This document shows, piece by piece, positions 37,747 to 48,532 of a stretch of 64,000 bases of DNA. Made by a program: the position numbers and the translations under genes. The notes under the pieces are model-generated. The model worked only from the letters and a program-made list of their open reading frames with translations. It was not told the DNA's origin and ran no database searches. Within the stretch, counting starts at the first letter, position 1, and the number at the start of each line of letters is the position of its first letter. The DNA comes from Urophycis tenuis (taxonomy: Eukaryota; Chordata; Actinopteri; Gadiformes; Phycidae), in NCBI GenBank assembly GCA_036785325.1, contig JAXIVH010000325.1, positions 74,501 to 138,500 of the forward strand, given 5' to 3'.

Positions 37747-39948
37747 ATGTCCGAGTGGACATTGGTTAGATACGGCAGGCGCCGTTATCGCCGACGCTCG
37801 CCATCCTGGGACGGACACGTTTATGCGCCTACGGATAGGCCGCGCACGTGGTCCGATGATCGACGGGCTCCATCACCCCGGTGGCACGGACGTCCGCCTG
37901 GCAGGATGAGGGAGAGACCACGCTCGCCGCAGAGGTACGTGCGGGTTTACTCCCCTCCGATGACGAGACGCCCTCGCTCGCCACCCAGGGCTCGGCGTCC
38001 ATCACCGCCACCGGGCCCTCCCCGTCGTCCACCCAGGGGGCCTACCAATAGGCGCCCCGCCTCACCATCCAGAGAGAGACGTCGACACCCACACCAGAGG
38101 GACCAACGCCCCCTATCATACACCAGGGATACGCACCCCCGATCACCTATGAGAGACGTGGGTCCTCGGGCCGGGTACCGGGGCTATGACCGCCGGGGGT
38201 TCCACGGTCGGATGGACCGTGCACCTCCCCTCCGTTATTGGAGGGGTAACCCCCCTAACCTAAACTGGCCAGTGCCTCCGCCTGGGGCTTCTCGGCGGTC
38301 TGGCTTTGGGCCTGGTACCGGGACCTACGCTGACGTCGCCAGAGGACCGGATCGCGACCGCGATGGACATGAGGTGAGGCGTATCCCTGCCAATTTGGAA
38401 TTGAAGCGTCTCATTAAAGAACTGTACGCTGTAATTAAGGTGACCCACCACCTTTCTAACGTGTCATCTGGGGCCCGTGGGGAAGGGCCCCGGACCATTC
38501 ACAAAATGGTGGCCACGCTGGCCGCCATGATTAAACCAGCGGTCCCTACTCAGACCACGCGCCTCCTGATAGAGGGGGCTGCGAGGGAGTGGGGACACAC
38601 AATTTGCCTTATATTAAGGCAACACTATGAGGAATGCCTTGAGGACTTGTTTGGGAGACTCAGGGGTCTCCTCAATGAGACCTGGAGGGAGGCCTTCGGT
38701 GTGGCGACCCGCTGGGCCCGCAGGAACCTGCCCCGTCTCACTGGGGAGACGCTCGACGCCGCTGAGACCAGGCTCACGACGCTGTGGGAGCAGGAGAGGG
38801 ACCCCACACCGATCCTGGTCCCTGACGTTCTGCCCCCGAGGTCCAGGGCTCCGTCGGCGTCGCTGTTGCCTTCCGGCCGCGCACTGTCTTCCCCCACCTC
38901 ATCGCCGGCTCGTCATGCTGGCCCTCACCGCCCACCTCCGGCGACCGGGACCCGGGGCACGCCAGCGAGACCGGCCTCTGCGGGGTCCGGCACCGTGACG
39001 GGCTTGGAGGAGCTGTCGCCGGATTGGTTCGTCCCCCCGACGGCGGCCGTCCTCACCCCCTCGCGGCCAATGGCGTGTCCCCCCCTGGAACGGAGGGCCC
39101 CCAGGGGGGCCAGGAGGGCGTCCCCTGAGGTCTCGTCGGACGAGGATGACGGGGCTGACGGGGAGGACGGCCTTCTGGGACTCACACGAGGGAGAAGAGG
39201 TGAGTTGGTGGGAGGACCCACCCCCTGTTCTCCTTCTCCATCCCCGGGGCCCGACGCATCGGGGACCGGGGACCTCCTCGATCTGGAGGACCACGACGAG
39301 GGCCCTTCCACCTCACGGGCCGCCGCGGAGGTATTGCGGTCTGTCCGGGACCGAGGTGAGGAGCCGAGAGACGAGACCACCACCGAGAGAAGGGGAGGTC
39401 GCAGGGTCAGGGTGCACCCACATACGGCACGTAAGTTGTTGGACTGGAACCTCAACGTGGGCTCTAAGTGGCTCATTATGGGTGACTCTAACCTTGCTAG
39501 CCTCCCTGAACATGACATCCAGGACCTGCAGGTGGACTGTTTCCCTGAATCCCAGTTCAGGCACGCGCAGGCCCTGATGGAGAAGACCACCCCTATTGAG
39601 GGGCTGGTCGTAGAAAAAATAATCATGTCGTTTGGTATCTATAGCAGGGCCAACAAGTCAAAAGAGACAACGATTAAGAATGCCCAGGCTGCGTTGAGAG
39701 CGGCCAGGAAGCGGTTCCCTGGAGCGGAGGTGTTGATCCAGCAGGTCAACTTCTCCACGGCCCTCCCTACAGAGGAGCAGGAGAACCTCGCCGTCCTCAA
39801 CCAGCAGTTGGAGAGGAACATGCCCCACATCCCCCTCCTGCCGCAAAGCCAGTTCTCCACTGAGGAGGACAACATCAGCTGGACAGCGGAGACTGGCGAC
39901 GCTTTCTTCCATCACTGGAGGGGGGTGTTAAACGCCGGGTCCCCTTGA
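37747..39948 (+). CDS. ORF1 of unit 7: SGNH-like protein, R454G and H603Q
   Basis: Protein identical to unit 3 ORF1 and different from all other full-length ORF1 copies in the window. Confidence 0.85.
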   Translation: MSEWTLVRYGRRRYRRRSPSWDGHVYAPTDRPRTWSDDRRAPSPRWHGRPPGRMRERPRSPQRYVRVYSPPMTRRPRSPPRARRPSPPPGPPRRPPRGPTNRRPASPSRERRRHPHQRDQRPLSYTRDTHPRSPMRDVGPRAGYRGYDRRGFHGRMDRAPPLRYWRGNPPNLNWPVPPPGASRRSGFGPGTGTYADVARGPDRDRDGHEVRRIPANLELKRLIKELYAVIKVTHHLSNVSSGARGEGPRTIHKMVATLAAMIKPAVPTQTTRLLIEGAAREWGHTICLILRQHYEECLEDLFGRLRGLLNETWREAFGVATRWARRNLPRLTGETLDAAETRLTTLWEQERDPTPILVPDVLPPRSRAPSASLLPSGRALSSPTSSPARHAGPHRPPPATGTRGTPARPASAGSGTVTGLEELSPDWFVPPTAAVLTPSRPMACPPLERRAPRGARRASPEVSSDEDDGADGEDGLLGLTRGRRGELVGGPTPCSPSPSPGPDASGTGDLLDLEDHDEGPSTSRAAAEVLRSVRDRGEEPRDETTTERRGGRRVRVHPHTARKLLDWNLNVGSKWLIMGDSNLASLPEHDIQDLQVDCFPESQFRHAQALMEKTTPIEGLVVEKIIMSFGIYSRANKSKETTIKNAQAALRAARKRFPGAEVLIQQVNFSTALPTEEQENLAVLNQQLERNMPHIPLLPQSQFSTEEDNISWTAETGDAFFHHWRGVLNAGSP

Positions 39949-42143
39949 GCCCGACACCGGCAGGGGTAAAGGACGTTCCCTCCTTAGGGGGTAAGACAAT
40001 TGTCAATTTGACCAAGGACCTACGCTTAACAGCGCCACAGACAACCCTCTTGAACAGAGGTTTGTCTTTTATCCCTACTCACTGTTTAGAACGGGAGCTT
40101 AAAAAACAATTGAAATGTGATGTTTATAATTACCATAGGAGGCTCAAATTAATCAGCTTTTTCCAGGATAGTACTGGTACTGCACCGCCTTTCGGGGGCC
40201 CTTCCCTTTGGACGCCCCCATCGGGGGCCCTCCCGGAGGCGTTGCACAGACTCATAACATGTGACCTTTCAACACTCAAAAAACAGTATAGGACGCCCAG
40301 CGAGAAGCCCAACCTATCGCCTGGCGAACTAGAGGCCCTTACCCAACTAAAACAAAACAGGGAGATTGTTATTAAACCCGCTGACAAGGGATCTGCAGTG
40401 GTTGTCCTCAGCAGGGACCAATATGTCCTAGAGGCAGAGCGCCAGCTCAGGGATGAGGTCTACTATCGGAAATTAGACGGACCTATTTACCTTGACACCA
40501 TTAAAGAGGTCATAAACATCATTGACTCCCTCTTTAGAGCTAAATTCATCAATTCTAAACAACGCCGTTATCTAATCGGGGGGGATGAGGAACCGAGGGC
40601 CAGACGCTTTTATATACTGCCAAAAATACATAAGGACCCCGCCACCTGGACGGTCCCCTTTGAGGTCCCTCCGGGTAGGCCCATAGTTTCAGACTGTGGC
40701 AGTGAGACGTACCGGACAGCAGAATACATCGACCACTTCCTTAACCCCCTCTCGACCAGACACCCCTCCTATATTAAGGATACCTACCACTTTGTGGGGA
40801 TCGTCAAGGGCCTCAAGGTGCCACCGGGGGCCCTACTGTTTTCCATGGATGTCAAGAGCCTCTACACCAACATCCCTATAGAGGCCGGCATCCAGTGTGT
40901 AAGACGATTCTTCAACAGGTATCCCGACCCGACCCGACCCGACATGCAGCTCTTAAAGCTGCTAGACATTAACCTGACTAAAAACGATTTCATTTTCAAT
41001 GGGGACTTTTATCTCCAAACTAAAGGCACGGCTATGGGCAAGAAATTCGCCCCGGCCTACGCCAATATTTATATGGCCAATTGGGAGGAGGAGGCCCTGG
41101 CCACTTGTCCCCTAAGGCCCCTACACTACTACAGATATTTGGATGACATATGGGGAATTTGGCCGGGCTCCAAAATTCAATTCACACAATTTGTACTGAC
41201 ACTTAACGCTTACGACCCTTCTATCCAATTGACCTATGAACTCAACTCCCAGACCATAGACTTCCTTGACACCACGACTTACAAGGGACCGGACTTTCTG
41301 ACCGATTTAAAATTAAACATCAAAGTCTTCTTTAAGAAGACTGACACCCACGCCCTCTTGCATAAAAGCAGCTTCCACCCGAAGCACACCTACAAGGGAC
41401 TGGTGAAATCCCAGATCCTTAGATTCAGGAGGATTTGTACAAGGGACGGGGACTTTGGGCAGGCGGTCGCCATTCTCTTTAGGGCCTTGAGGGATAGGGG
41501 TTATTCCAGGTCCTTCCTCAGGCTCTGTCTGAAGACTTTCTCGGACAGGACTGAGAGGGGCCTGGACAAGCCCATTCCCCTTATCAACACATATAGCTCA
41601 ATGACGGTTACTCTGAACAGCAGCCTGAAGGCCAACTTCGCGAGGTTCCTGGGGCAGCAGGAGCCCTTTACAGAATATAGGGTCATCTCGGCCTTCAGGC
41701 GTAGTAAAAACTTGAGGGACATGTTAGTACGGGCTACCCTGTCCTCATCAGAGGACAGAGCAAGGACGACCATTATAGACACACATTTCATGAAATTGAG
41801 ATTTATTTCTAATAAGCAAACGCATGCCTGGCACGAGGTCACACAGGCCTCGACCCCAAAAACATCCAACTGCATTTATCTGATTTTCTGCTCCCTTTGT
41901 CCAGCGCAGTTTGTTGGCGGCACCGGCGTCCAGGTATCGTCCCACATCAAGCGCCTTAGATTAGAAGTGCACCTCAAGGGGGACCTTGACTCACCGGTGG
42001 TGCAGCATTTCCTTATGCATGGTCTGGGTGCCTTTAGGTATACTGTACTACAGAGCAATGTTACCTGGACCCCTGCACAGAGGAGGGACAGGGTGATGGT
42101 TTGGCTCCACCTGCTGGGGGCAAAATCCATCTACCCCTGGTGA
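39945..42143 (+). CDS. ORF2 of unit 7: Penelope-type reverse transcriptase
   Basis: Protein identical to unit 1 ORF2. The slippery heptamer is at 39927-39933. Confidence 0.91.
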   Translation: MSPTPAGVKDVPSLGGKTIVNLTKDLRLTAPQTTLLNRGLSFIPTHCLERELKKQLKCDVYNYHRRLKLISFFQDSTGTAPPFGGPSLWTPPSGALPEALHRLITCDLSTLKKQYRTPSEKPNLSPGELEALTQLKQNREIVIKPADKGSAVVVLSRDQYVLEAERQLRDEVYYRKLDGPIYLDTIKEVINIIDSLFRAKFINSKQRRYLIGGDEEPRARRFYILPKIHKDPATWTVPFEVPPGRPIVSDCGSETYRTAEYIDHFLNPLSTRHPSYIKDTYHFVGIVKGLKVPPGALLFSMDVKSLYTNIPIEAGIQCVRRFFNRYPDPTRPDMQLLKLLDINLTKNDFIFNGDFYLQTKGTAMGKKFAPAYANIYMANWEEEALATCPLRPLHYYRYLDDIWGIWPGSKIQFTQFVLTLNAYDPSIQLTYELNSQTIDFLDTTTYKGPDFLTDLKLNIKVFFKKTDTHALLHKSSFHPKHTYKGLVKSQILRFRRICTRDGDFGQAVAILFRALRDRGYSRSFLRLCLKTFSDRTERGLDKPIPLINTYSSMTVTLNSSLKANFARFLGQQEPFTEYRVISAFRRSKNLRDMLVRATLSSSEDRARTTIIDTHFMKLRFISNKQTHAWHEVTQASTPKTSNCIYLIFCSLCPAQFVGGTGVQVSSHIKRLRLEVHLKGDLDSPVVQHFLMHGLGAFRYTVLQSNVTWTPAQRRDRVMVWLHLLGAKSIYPW

Positions 42144-42165
42144 GGACTCCTGAGCTGAACCCTCA

Positions 42166-42936
42166 CCCTCACCCCAACCCTAACCTCAATACAATAATTA
42201 ATTTAATTGTAATATAACATTGTTTCCTTAGGCCTAACCTTAACCTCAGCCTAACATCATAATCCAATTTGACCTAACCCTAACCCAATTTATTCTAATC
42301 CTAACCCTAACCCTAACCATAACCCTATTTGTTCTAATCCTAACCCTAACCCTAACCATAACCTAATTTAATCTTACCCTAACCCTAAACCCTAACCATA
42401 ACCCAATTTGATCCAACCCTAACCCTAATCCTAACCATAATCAACATTTATTTTCAAAAACCTCAACTTAACCTCAATATAACATTGTTCCTCAGACCTA
42501 ACCAAAACCCTCACCCCAACCCTAACCTCAATACAATAATTAATTTAATTGCAATATAACATTGTTTTTTTAGGCCTAACCTTAATCTCAGCCTAACATC
42601 ATAATCCAATTTGACCTAACCTTAACCCAATTTATTCTAATCCTAACCCTAACCCTAACCATAACCCTATTTGTTCTAACCCTAACCCTAACCCTAACCA
42701 TAACCTAATTTAATCTTACCCTAACCCTAAACCCTAACCATAACCCTATTTGTTCTAACCCTAACCCTAACCCTAATCCTAAACATAACCTAATTTAATC
42801 TTACCCTAACCCTAAACCCTAATCATAACCCAATTTGATCCAACCCTAACCCTAATCCTAACCATAATCAACATTCATTTTCAAAAACCTCAATTTAACC
42901 TCAATATAACATTGTTCCTCAGACCTAACCATAACC
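42166..42936 (+). repeat. degenerate telomere-like (CCCTAA)n block, unit 7
   Basis: Same structure as at 1005-1775. Confidence 0.92.
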
Positions 42937-43668
42937 TACCTCAACAGTGACCTCTGACCTCTATTGGAACTGCTTTGGATGACCCTGACCTGGACCCTAA
43001 TCAACATCATAATTTACAATTCAAGTTTAGATCCAGGATATTTTGGGTGTAGGTGAGTATTGCAAGTATCAATAAAAATAAATATATATGGATGTAATGT
43101 TTGGAATTTGATTGCGTGGGGCTTGGACCATGATGTCATTTACTGACTGCTGGCCAATGACATCATGGTAACAGCGATCGCGACTTTTCTAATTGATTCA
43201 TTTCTTTGTTTGTATTAAATGTTTAGTTTTTATAAAAACACTATAATCAGTTCTATATATAACAACTTTGTTTATTATTATCAACTCCACTAATGTTCAT
43301 TGTTTTTCTTTTTAACTCGTTTGTAGAAGTGACGTTAGTCACATGATCGCCTTACATAAAAAAATATATTTAATTTTTTTTCTACATATATGTTCGCTGT
43401 TACCGTGTTCAGTTATTATTTATTTACTTATCTGTGTCTCTTATTACTTGTATTATATTTCAATAAAAGAAAGTTATATTAACTGTTGCACAGGGGGTGG
43501 GATTGTGGGCTGCCGCGATCTGGAACCAACCTGTTGGCTCCAATCAAATGGGAGGGCGTTCCCTGTTGGAGTCAATTGGGTTGGGGTCCTTGCGATCTCA
43601 CAGTCTCAACCTTACCTGCCAAGAGAGAGTTCGCCACAACATTTGTGCTTTTTATGTTTTTTATTTTT
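42937..43668 (+). promoter_or_regulatory. AT-rich 3'UTR/promoter-like region of unit 7
   Basis: Inverted repeat 43128-43168, TATAAAA 43231-43237, long hairpin 43522-43589. No gene is seen. Confidence 0.42.
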
Positions 43669-43719
43669 GTGCAAACCTGAAGAAGGCCAGAATACTGGCC
43701 GAAACGTCGTTTTTTGCAC
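43669..43719 (+). ncRNA. hammerhead ribozyme, junction of units 7 and 8
   Basis: Core unchanged. Predicted cleavage is after C43708. Confidence 0.8.
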
Positions 43720-43821
43720 TTGTTTTAAATAAATAGTTACTTTGTTAAACTTTTACTCTCGTTCCAATTTTTTATTTAATTTTTTTCGAGACACAGCGTT
43801 ATCACACTCTCCACTAATACA

Positions 43822-44659
43822 ATGTCCGAGTGGACATTGGTTAGATACGGCAGGCGCCGTTATCGCCGACGCTCGCCATCCTGGGACGGACACGTTTATG
43901 CGCCTACGGATAGGCCGCGCACGTGGTCCGATGATCGACGGGCTCCATCACCCCGGTGGCACGGACGTCCGCCTGGCAGGATGAGGGAGAGACCACGCTC
44001 GCCGCAGAGGTACGTGCGGGTTTACTCCCCTCCGATGACGAGACGCCCTCGCTCGCCACCCAGGGCTCGGCGTCCATCACCGCCACCGGGCCCTCCCCGT
44101 CGTCCACCCAGGGGGCCTACCAATAGGCGCCCCGCCTCACCATCCAGAGAGAGACGTCGACACCCACACCAGAGGGACCAACGCCCCCTATCATACACCA
44201 GGGATACGCACCCCCGATCACCTATGAGAGACGTGGGTCCTCGGGCCGGGTTTCCCTGAATCCCATTTCAGGCACGCGCAGGCCCTGATGGAGAAGACCA
44301 CCCCTATTGAGGGGCTGGTCGTAGAAAAAATAATCATGTCGTTTGGTATCTATAGCAGGGCCAACAAGTCAAAAGAGACAACGATTAAGAATGCCCAGGC
44401 TGCGTTGAGAGCGGCCAGGAAGCGGTTCCCTGGAGCGGAGGTGTTGATCCAGCAGGTCAACTTCTCCACGGCCCTCCCTACAGAGGAGCAGGAGAACCTC
44501 GCCGTCCTCAACCAGCAGTTGGAGAGGAACATGCCCCACATCCCCCTCCTGCCGCAAAGCCAGTTCTCCACTGAGGAGGACAACATCAGCTGGACAGCGG
44601 AGACTGGCGACGCTTTCTTCCATCACTGGAGGGGGGTGTTAAACGCCGGGTCCCCTTGA
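43822..44659 (+). pseudogene. ORF1 of unit 8, broken by internal deletion
   Basis: Same truncated 145-residue 5' frame (43822-44259) and 123-residue 3' remnant (44288-44659) as unit 4. Confidence 0.9.
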
Positions 44660-46854
44660 GCCCGACACCGGCAGGGGTAAAGGACGTTCCCTCCTTAGGG
44701 GGTAAGACAATTGTCAATTTGACCAAGGACCTACGCTTAACAGCGCCACAGACAACCCTCTTGAACAGAGGTTTGTCTTTTATCCCTACTCACTGTTTAG
44801 AACGGGAGCTTAAAAAACAATTGAAATGTGATGTTTATAATTACCATAGGAGGCTCAAATTAATCAGCTTTTTCCAGGATAGTACTGGTACTGCACCGCC
44901 TTTCGGGGGCCCTTCCCTTTGGACGCCCCCATCGGGGGCCCTCCCGGAGGCGTTGCACAGACTCATAACATGTGACCTTTCAACACTCAAAAAACAGTAT
45001 AGGACGCCCAGCGAGAAGCCCAACCTATCGCCTGGCGAACTAGAGGCCCTTACCCAACTAAAACAAAACAGGGAGATTGTTATTAAACCCGCTGACAAGG
45101 GATCTGCAGTGGTTGTCCTCAGCAGGGACCAATATGTCCTAGAGGCAGAGCGCCAGCTCAGGGATGAGGTCTACTATCGGAAATTAGACGGACCTATTTA
45201 CCTTGACACCATTAAAGAGGTCATAAACATCATTGACTCCCTCTTTAGAGCTAAATTCATCAATTCTAAACAACGCCGTTATCTAATCGGGGGGGATGAG
45301 GAACCGAGGGCCAGACGCTTTTATATACTGCCAAAAATACATAAGGACCCCGCCACCTGGACGGTCCCCTTTGAGGTCCCTCCGGGTAGGCCCATAGTTT
45401 CAGACTGTGGCAGTGAGACGTACCGGACAGCAGAATACATCGACCACTTCCTTAACCCCCTCTCGACCAGACACCCCTCCTATATTAAGGATACCTACCA
45501 CTTTGTGGGGATCGTCAAGGGCCTCAAGGTGCCACCGGGGGCCCTACTGTTTTCCATGGATGTCAAGAGCCTCTACACCAACATCCCTATAGAGGCCGGC
45601 ATCCAGTGTGTAAGACGATTCTTCAACAGGTATCCCGACCCGACCCGACCCGACATGCAGCTCTTAAAGCTGCTAGACATTAACCTGACTAAAAACGATT
45701 TCATTTTCAATGGGGACTTTTATCTCCAAACTAAAGGCACGGCTATGGGCAAGAAATTCGCCCCGGCCTACGCCAATATTTATATGGCCAATTGGGAGGA
45801 GGAGGCCCTGGCCACTTGTCCCCTAAGGCCCCTACACTACTACAGATATTTGGATGACATATGGGGAATTTGGCCGGGCTCCAAAATTCAATTCACACAA
45901 TTTGTACTGACACTTAACGCTTACGACCCTTCTATCCAATTGACCTATGAACTCAACTCCCAGACCATAGACTTCCTTGACACCACGACTTACAAGGGAC
46001 CGGACTTTCTGACCGATTTAAAATTAAACATCAAAGTCTTCTTTAAGAAGACTGACACCCACGCCCTCTTGCATAAAAGCAGCTTCCACCCGAAGCACAC
46101 CTACAAGGGACTGGTGAAATCCCAGATCCTTAGATTCAGGAGGATTTGTACAAGGGACGGGGACTTTGGGCAGGCGGTCGCCATTCTCTTTAGGGCCTTG
46201 AGGGATAGGGGTTATTCCAGGTCCTTCCTCAGGCTCTGTCTGAAGACTTTCTCGGACAGGACTGAGAGGGGCCTGGACAAGCCCATTCCCCTTATCAACA
46301 CATATAGCTCAATGACGGTTACTCTGAACAGCAGCCTGAAGGCCAACTTCGCGAGGTTCCTGGGGCAGCAGGAGCCCTTTACAGAATATAGGGTCATCTC
46401 GGCCTTCAGGCGTAGTAAAAACTTGAGGGACATGTTAGTACGGGCTACCCTGTCCTCATCAGAGGACAGAGCAAGGACGACCATTATAGACACACATTTC
46501 ATGAAATTGAGATTTATTTCTAATAAGCAAACGCATGCCTGGCACGAGGTCACACAGGCCTCGACCCCAAAAACATCCAACTGCATTTATCTGATTTTCT
46601 GCTCCCTTTGTCCAGCGCAGTTTGTTGGCGGCACCGGCGTCCAGGTATCGTCCCACATCAAGCGCCTTAGATTAGAAGTGCACCTCAAGGGGGACCTTGA
46701 CTCACCGGTGGTGCAGCATTTCCTTATGCATGGTCTGGGTGCCTTTAGGTATACTGTACTACAGAGCAATGTTACCTGGACCCCTGCACAGAGGAGGGAC
46801 AGGGTGATGGTTTGGCTCCACCTGCTGGGGGCAAAATCCATCTACCCCTGGTGA
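44656..46854 (+). CDS. ORF2 of unit 8: Penelope-type reverse transcriptase
   Basis: Full-length frame, protein identical to unit 1 ORF2. The slippery heptamer at 44638-44644 is uncoupled from ORF1 translation, as in unit 4. Confidence 0.88.
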   Translation: MSPTPAGVKDVPSLGGKTIVNLTKDLRLTAPQTTLLNRGLSFIPTHCLERELKKQLKCDVYNYHRRLKLISFFQDSTGTAPPFGGPSLWTPPSGALPEALHRLITCDLSTLKKQYRTPSEKPNLSPGELEALTQLKQNREIVIKPADKGSAVVVLSRDQYVLEAERQLRDEVYYRKLDGPIYLDTIKEVINIIDSLFRAKFINSKQRRYLIGGDEEPRARRFYILPKIHKDPATWTVPFEVPPGRPIVSDCGSETYRTAEYIDHFLNPLSTRHPSYIKDTYHFVGIVKGLKVPPGALLFSMDVKSLYTNIPIEAGIQCVRRFFNRYPDPTRPDMQLLKLLDINLTKNDFIFNGDFYLQTKGTAMGKKFAPAYANIYMANWEEEALATCPLRPLHYYRYLDDIWGIWPGSKIQFTQFVLTLNAYDPSIQLTYELNSQTIDFLDTTTYKGPDFLTDLKLNIKVFFKKTDTHALLHKSSFHPKHTYKGLVKSQILRFRRICTRDGDFGQAVAILFRALRDRGYSRSFLRLCLKTFSDRTERGLDKPIPLINTYSSMTVTLNSSLKANFARFLGQQEPFTEYRVISAFRRSKNLRDMLVRATLSSSEDRARTTIIDTHFMKLRFISNKQTHAWHEVTQASTPKTSNCIYLIFCSLCPAQFVGGTGVQVSSHIKRLRLEVHLKGDLDSPVVQHFLMHGLGAFRYTVLQSNVTWTPAQRRDRVMVWLHLLGAKSIYPW

Positions 46855-46876
46855 GGACTCCTGAGCTGAACCCTCA

Positions 46877-47647
46877 CCCTCACCCCAACCCTAACCTCAA
46901 TACAATAATTAATTTAATTGTAATATAACATTGTTTCCTTAGGCCTAACCTTAACCTCAGCCTAACATCATAATCCAATTTGACCTAACCCTAACCCAAT
47001 TTATTCTAATCCTAACCCTAACCCTAACCATAACCCTATTTGTTCTAATCCTAACCCTAACCCTAACCATAACCTAATTTAATCTTACCCTAACCCTAAA
47101 CCCTAACCATAACCCAATTTGATCCAACCCTAACCCTAATCCTAACCATAATCAACATTTATTTTCAAAAACCTCAACTTAACCTCAATATAACATTGTT
47201 CCTCAGACCTAACCAAAACCCTCACCCCAACCCTAACCTCAATACAATAATTAATTTAATTGCAATATAACATTGTTTTTTTAGGCCTAACCTTAATCTC
47301 AGCCTAACATCATAATCCAATTTGACCTAACCTTAACCCAATTTATTCTAATCCTAACCCTAACCCTAACCATAACCCTATTTGTTCTAACCCTAACCCT
47401 AACCCTAACCATAACCTAATTTAATCTTACCCTAACCCTAAACCCTAACCATAACCCTATTTGTTCTAACCCTAACCCTAACCCTAATCCTAAACATAAC
47501 CTAATTTAATCTTACCCTAACCCTAAACCCTAATCATAACCCAATTTGATCCAACCCTAACCCTAATCCTAACCATAATCAACATTCATTTTCAAAAACC
47601 TCAATTTAACCTCAATATAACATTGTTCCTCAGACCTAACCATAACC
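46877..47647 (+). repeat. degenerate telomere-like (CCCTAA)n block, unit 8
   Basis: Same structure as at 1005-1775. Confidence 0.92.
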
Positions 47648-48379
47648 TACCTCAACAGTGACCTCTGACCTCTATTGGAACTGCTTTGGATGACCCTGAC
47701 CTGGACCCTAATCAACATCATAATTTACAATTCAAGTTTAGATCCAGGATATTTTGGGTGTAGGTGAGTATTGCAAGTATCAATAAAAATAAATATATAT
47801 GGATGTAATGTTTGGAATTTGATTGCGTGGGGCTTGGACCATGATGTCATTTACTGACTGCTGGCCAATGACATCATGGTAACAGCGATCGCGACTTTTC
47901 TAATTGATTCATTTCTTTGTTTGTATTAAATGTTTAGTTTTTATAAAAACACTATAATCAGTTCTATATATAACAACTTTGTTTATTATTATCAACTCCA
48001 CTAATGTTCATTGTTTTTCTTTTTAACTCGTTTGTAGAAGTGACGTTAGTCACATGATCGCCTTACATAAAAAAATATATTTAATTTTTTTTCTACATAT
48101 ATGTTCGCTGTTACCGTGTTCAGTTATTATTTATTTACTTATCTGTGTCTCTTATTACTTGTATTATATTTCAATAAAAGAAAGTTATATTAACTGTTGC
48201 ACAGGGGGTGGGATTGTGGGCTGCCGCGATCTGGAACCAACCTGTTGGCTCCAATCAAATGGGAGGGCGTTCCCTGTTGGAGTCAATTGGGTTGGGGTCC
48301 TTGCGATCTCACAGTCTCAACCTTACCTGCCAAGAGAGAGTTCGCCACAACATTTGTGCTTTTTATGTTTTTTATTTTT
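47648..48379 (+). promoter_or_regulatory. AT-rich 3'UTR/promoter-like region of unit 8
   Basis: Inverted repeat 47839-47879, TATAAAA 47942-47948, long hairpin 48233-48300. No gene is seen. Confidence 0.42.
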
Positions 48380-48430
48380 GTGCAAACCTGAAGAAGGCCA
48401 GAATACTGGCCGAAACGTCGTTTTTTGCAC
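48380..48430 (+). ncRNA. hammerhead ribozyme, junction of units 8 and 9
   Basis: Core unchanged. Predicted cleavage is after C48419. Confidence 0.8.
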
Positions 48431-48532
48431 TTGTTTTAAATAAATAGTTACTTTGTTAAACTTTTACTCTCGTTCCAATTTTTTATTTAATTTTTTTCGA
48501 GACACAGCGTTATCACACTCTCCACTAATACA

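Larger units (their letters stand above)
37634..43708 (+). mobile_element. Penelope-like element, unit 7 (complete, variant shared with unit 3)
   Basis: Carries G at 39106 and at 39555, the same two missense changes as unit 3, and is likewise followed by a deleted unit. Confidence 0.95.
43709..48419 (+). mobile_element. Penelope-like element, unit 8 (4,711 bp, same deletion as unit 4)
   Basis: The junction at 44251/44252 is base-for-base the same as in unit 4, so the two descend from one deletion event. Confidence 0.95.
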
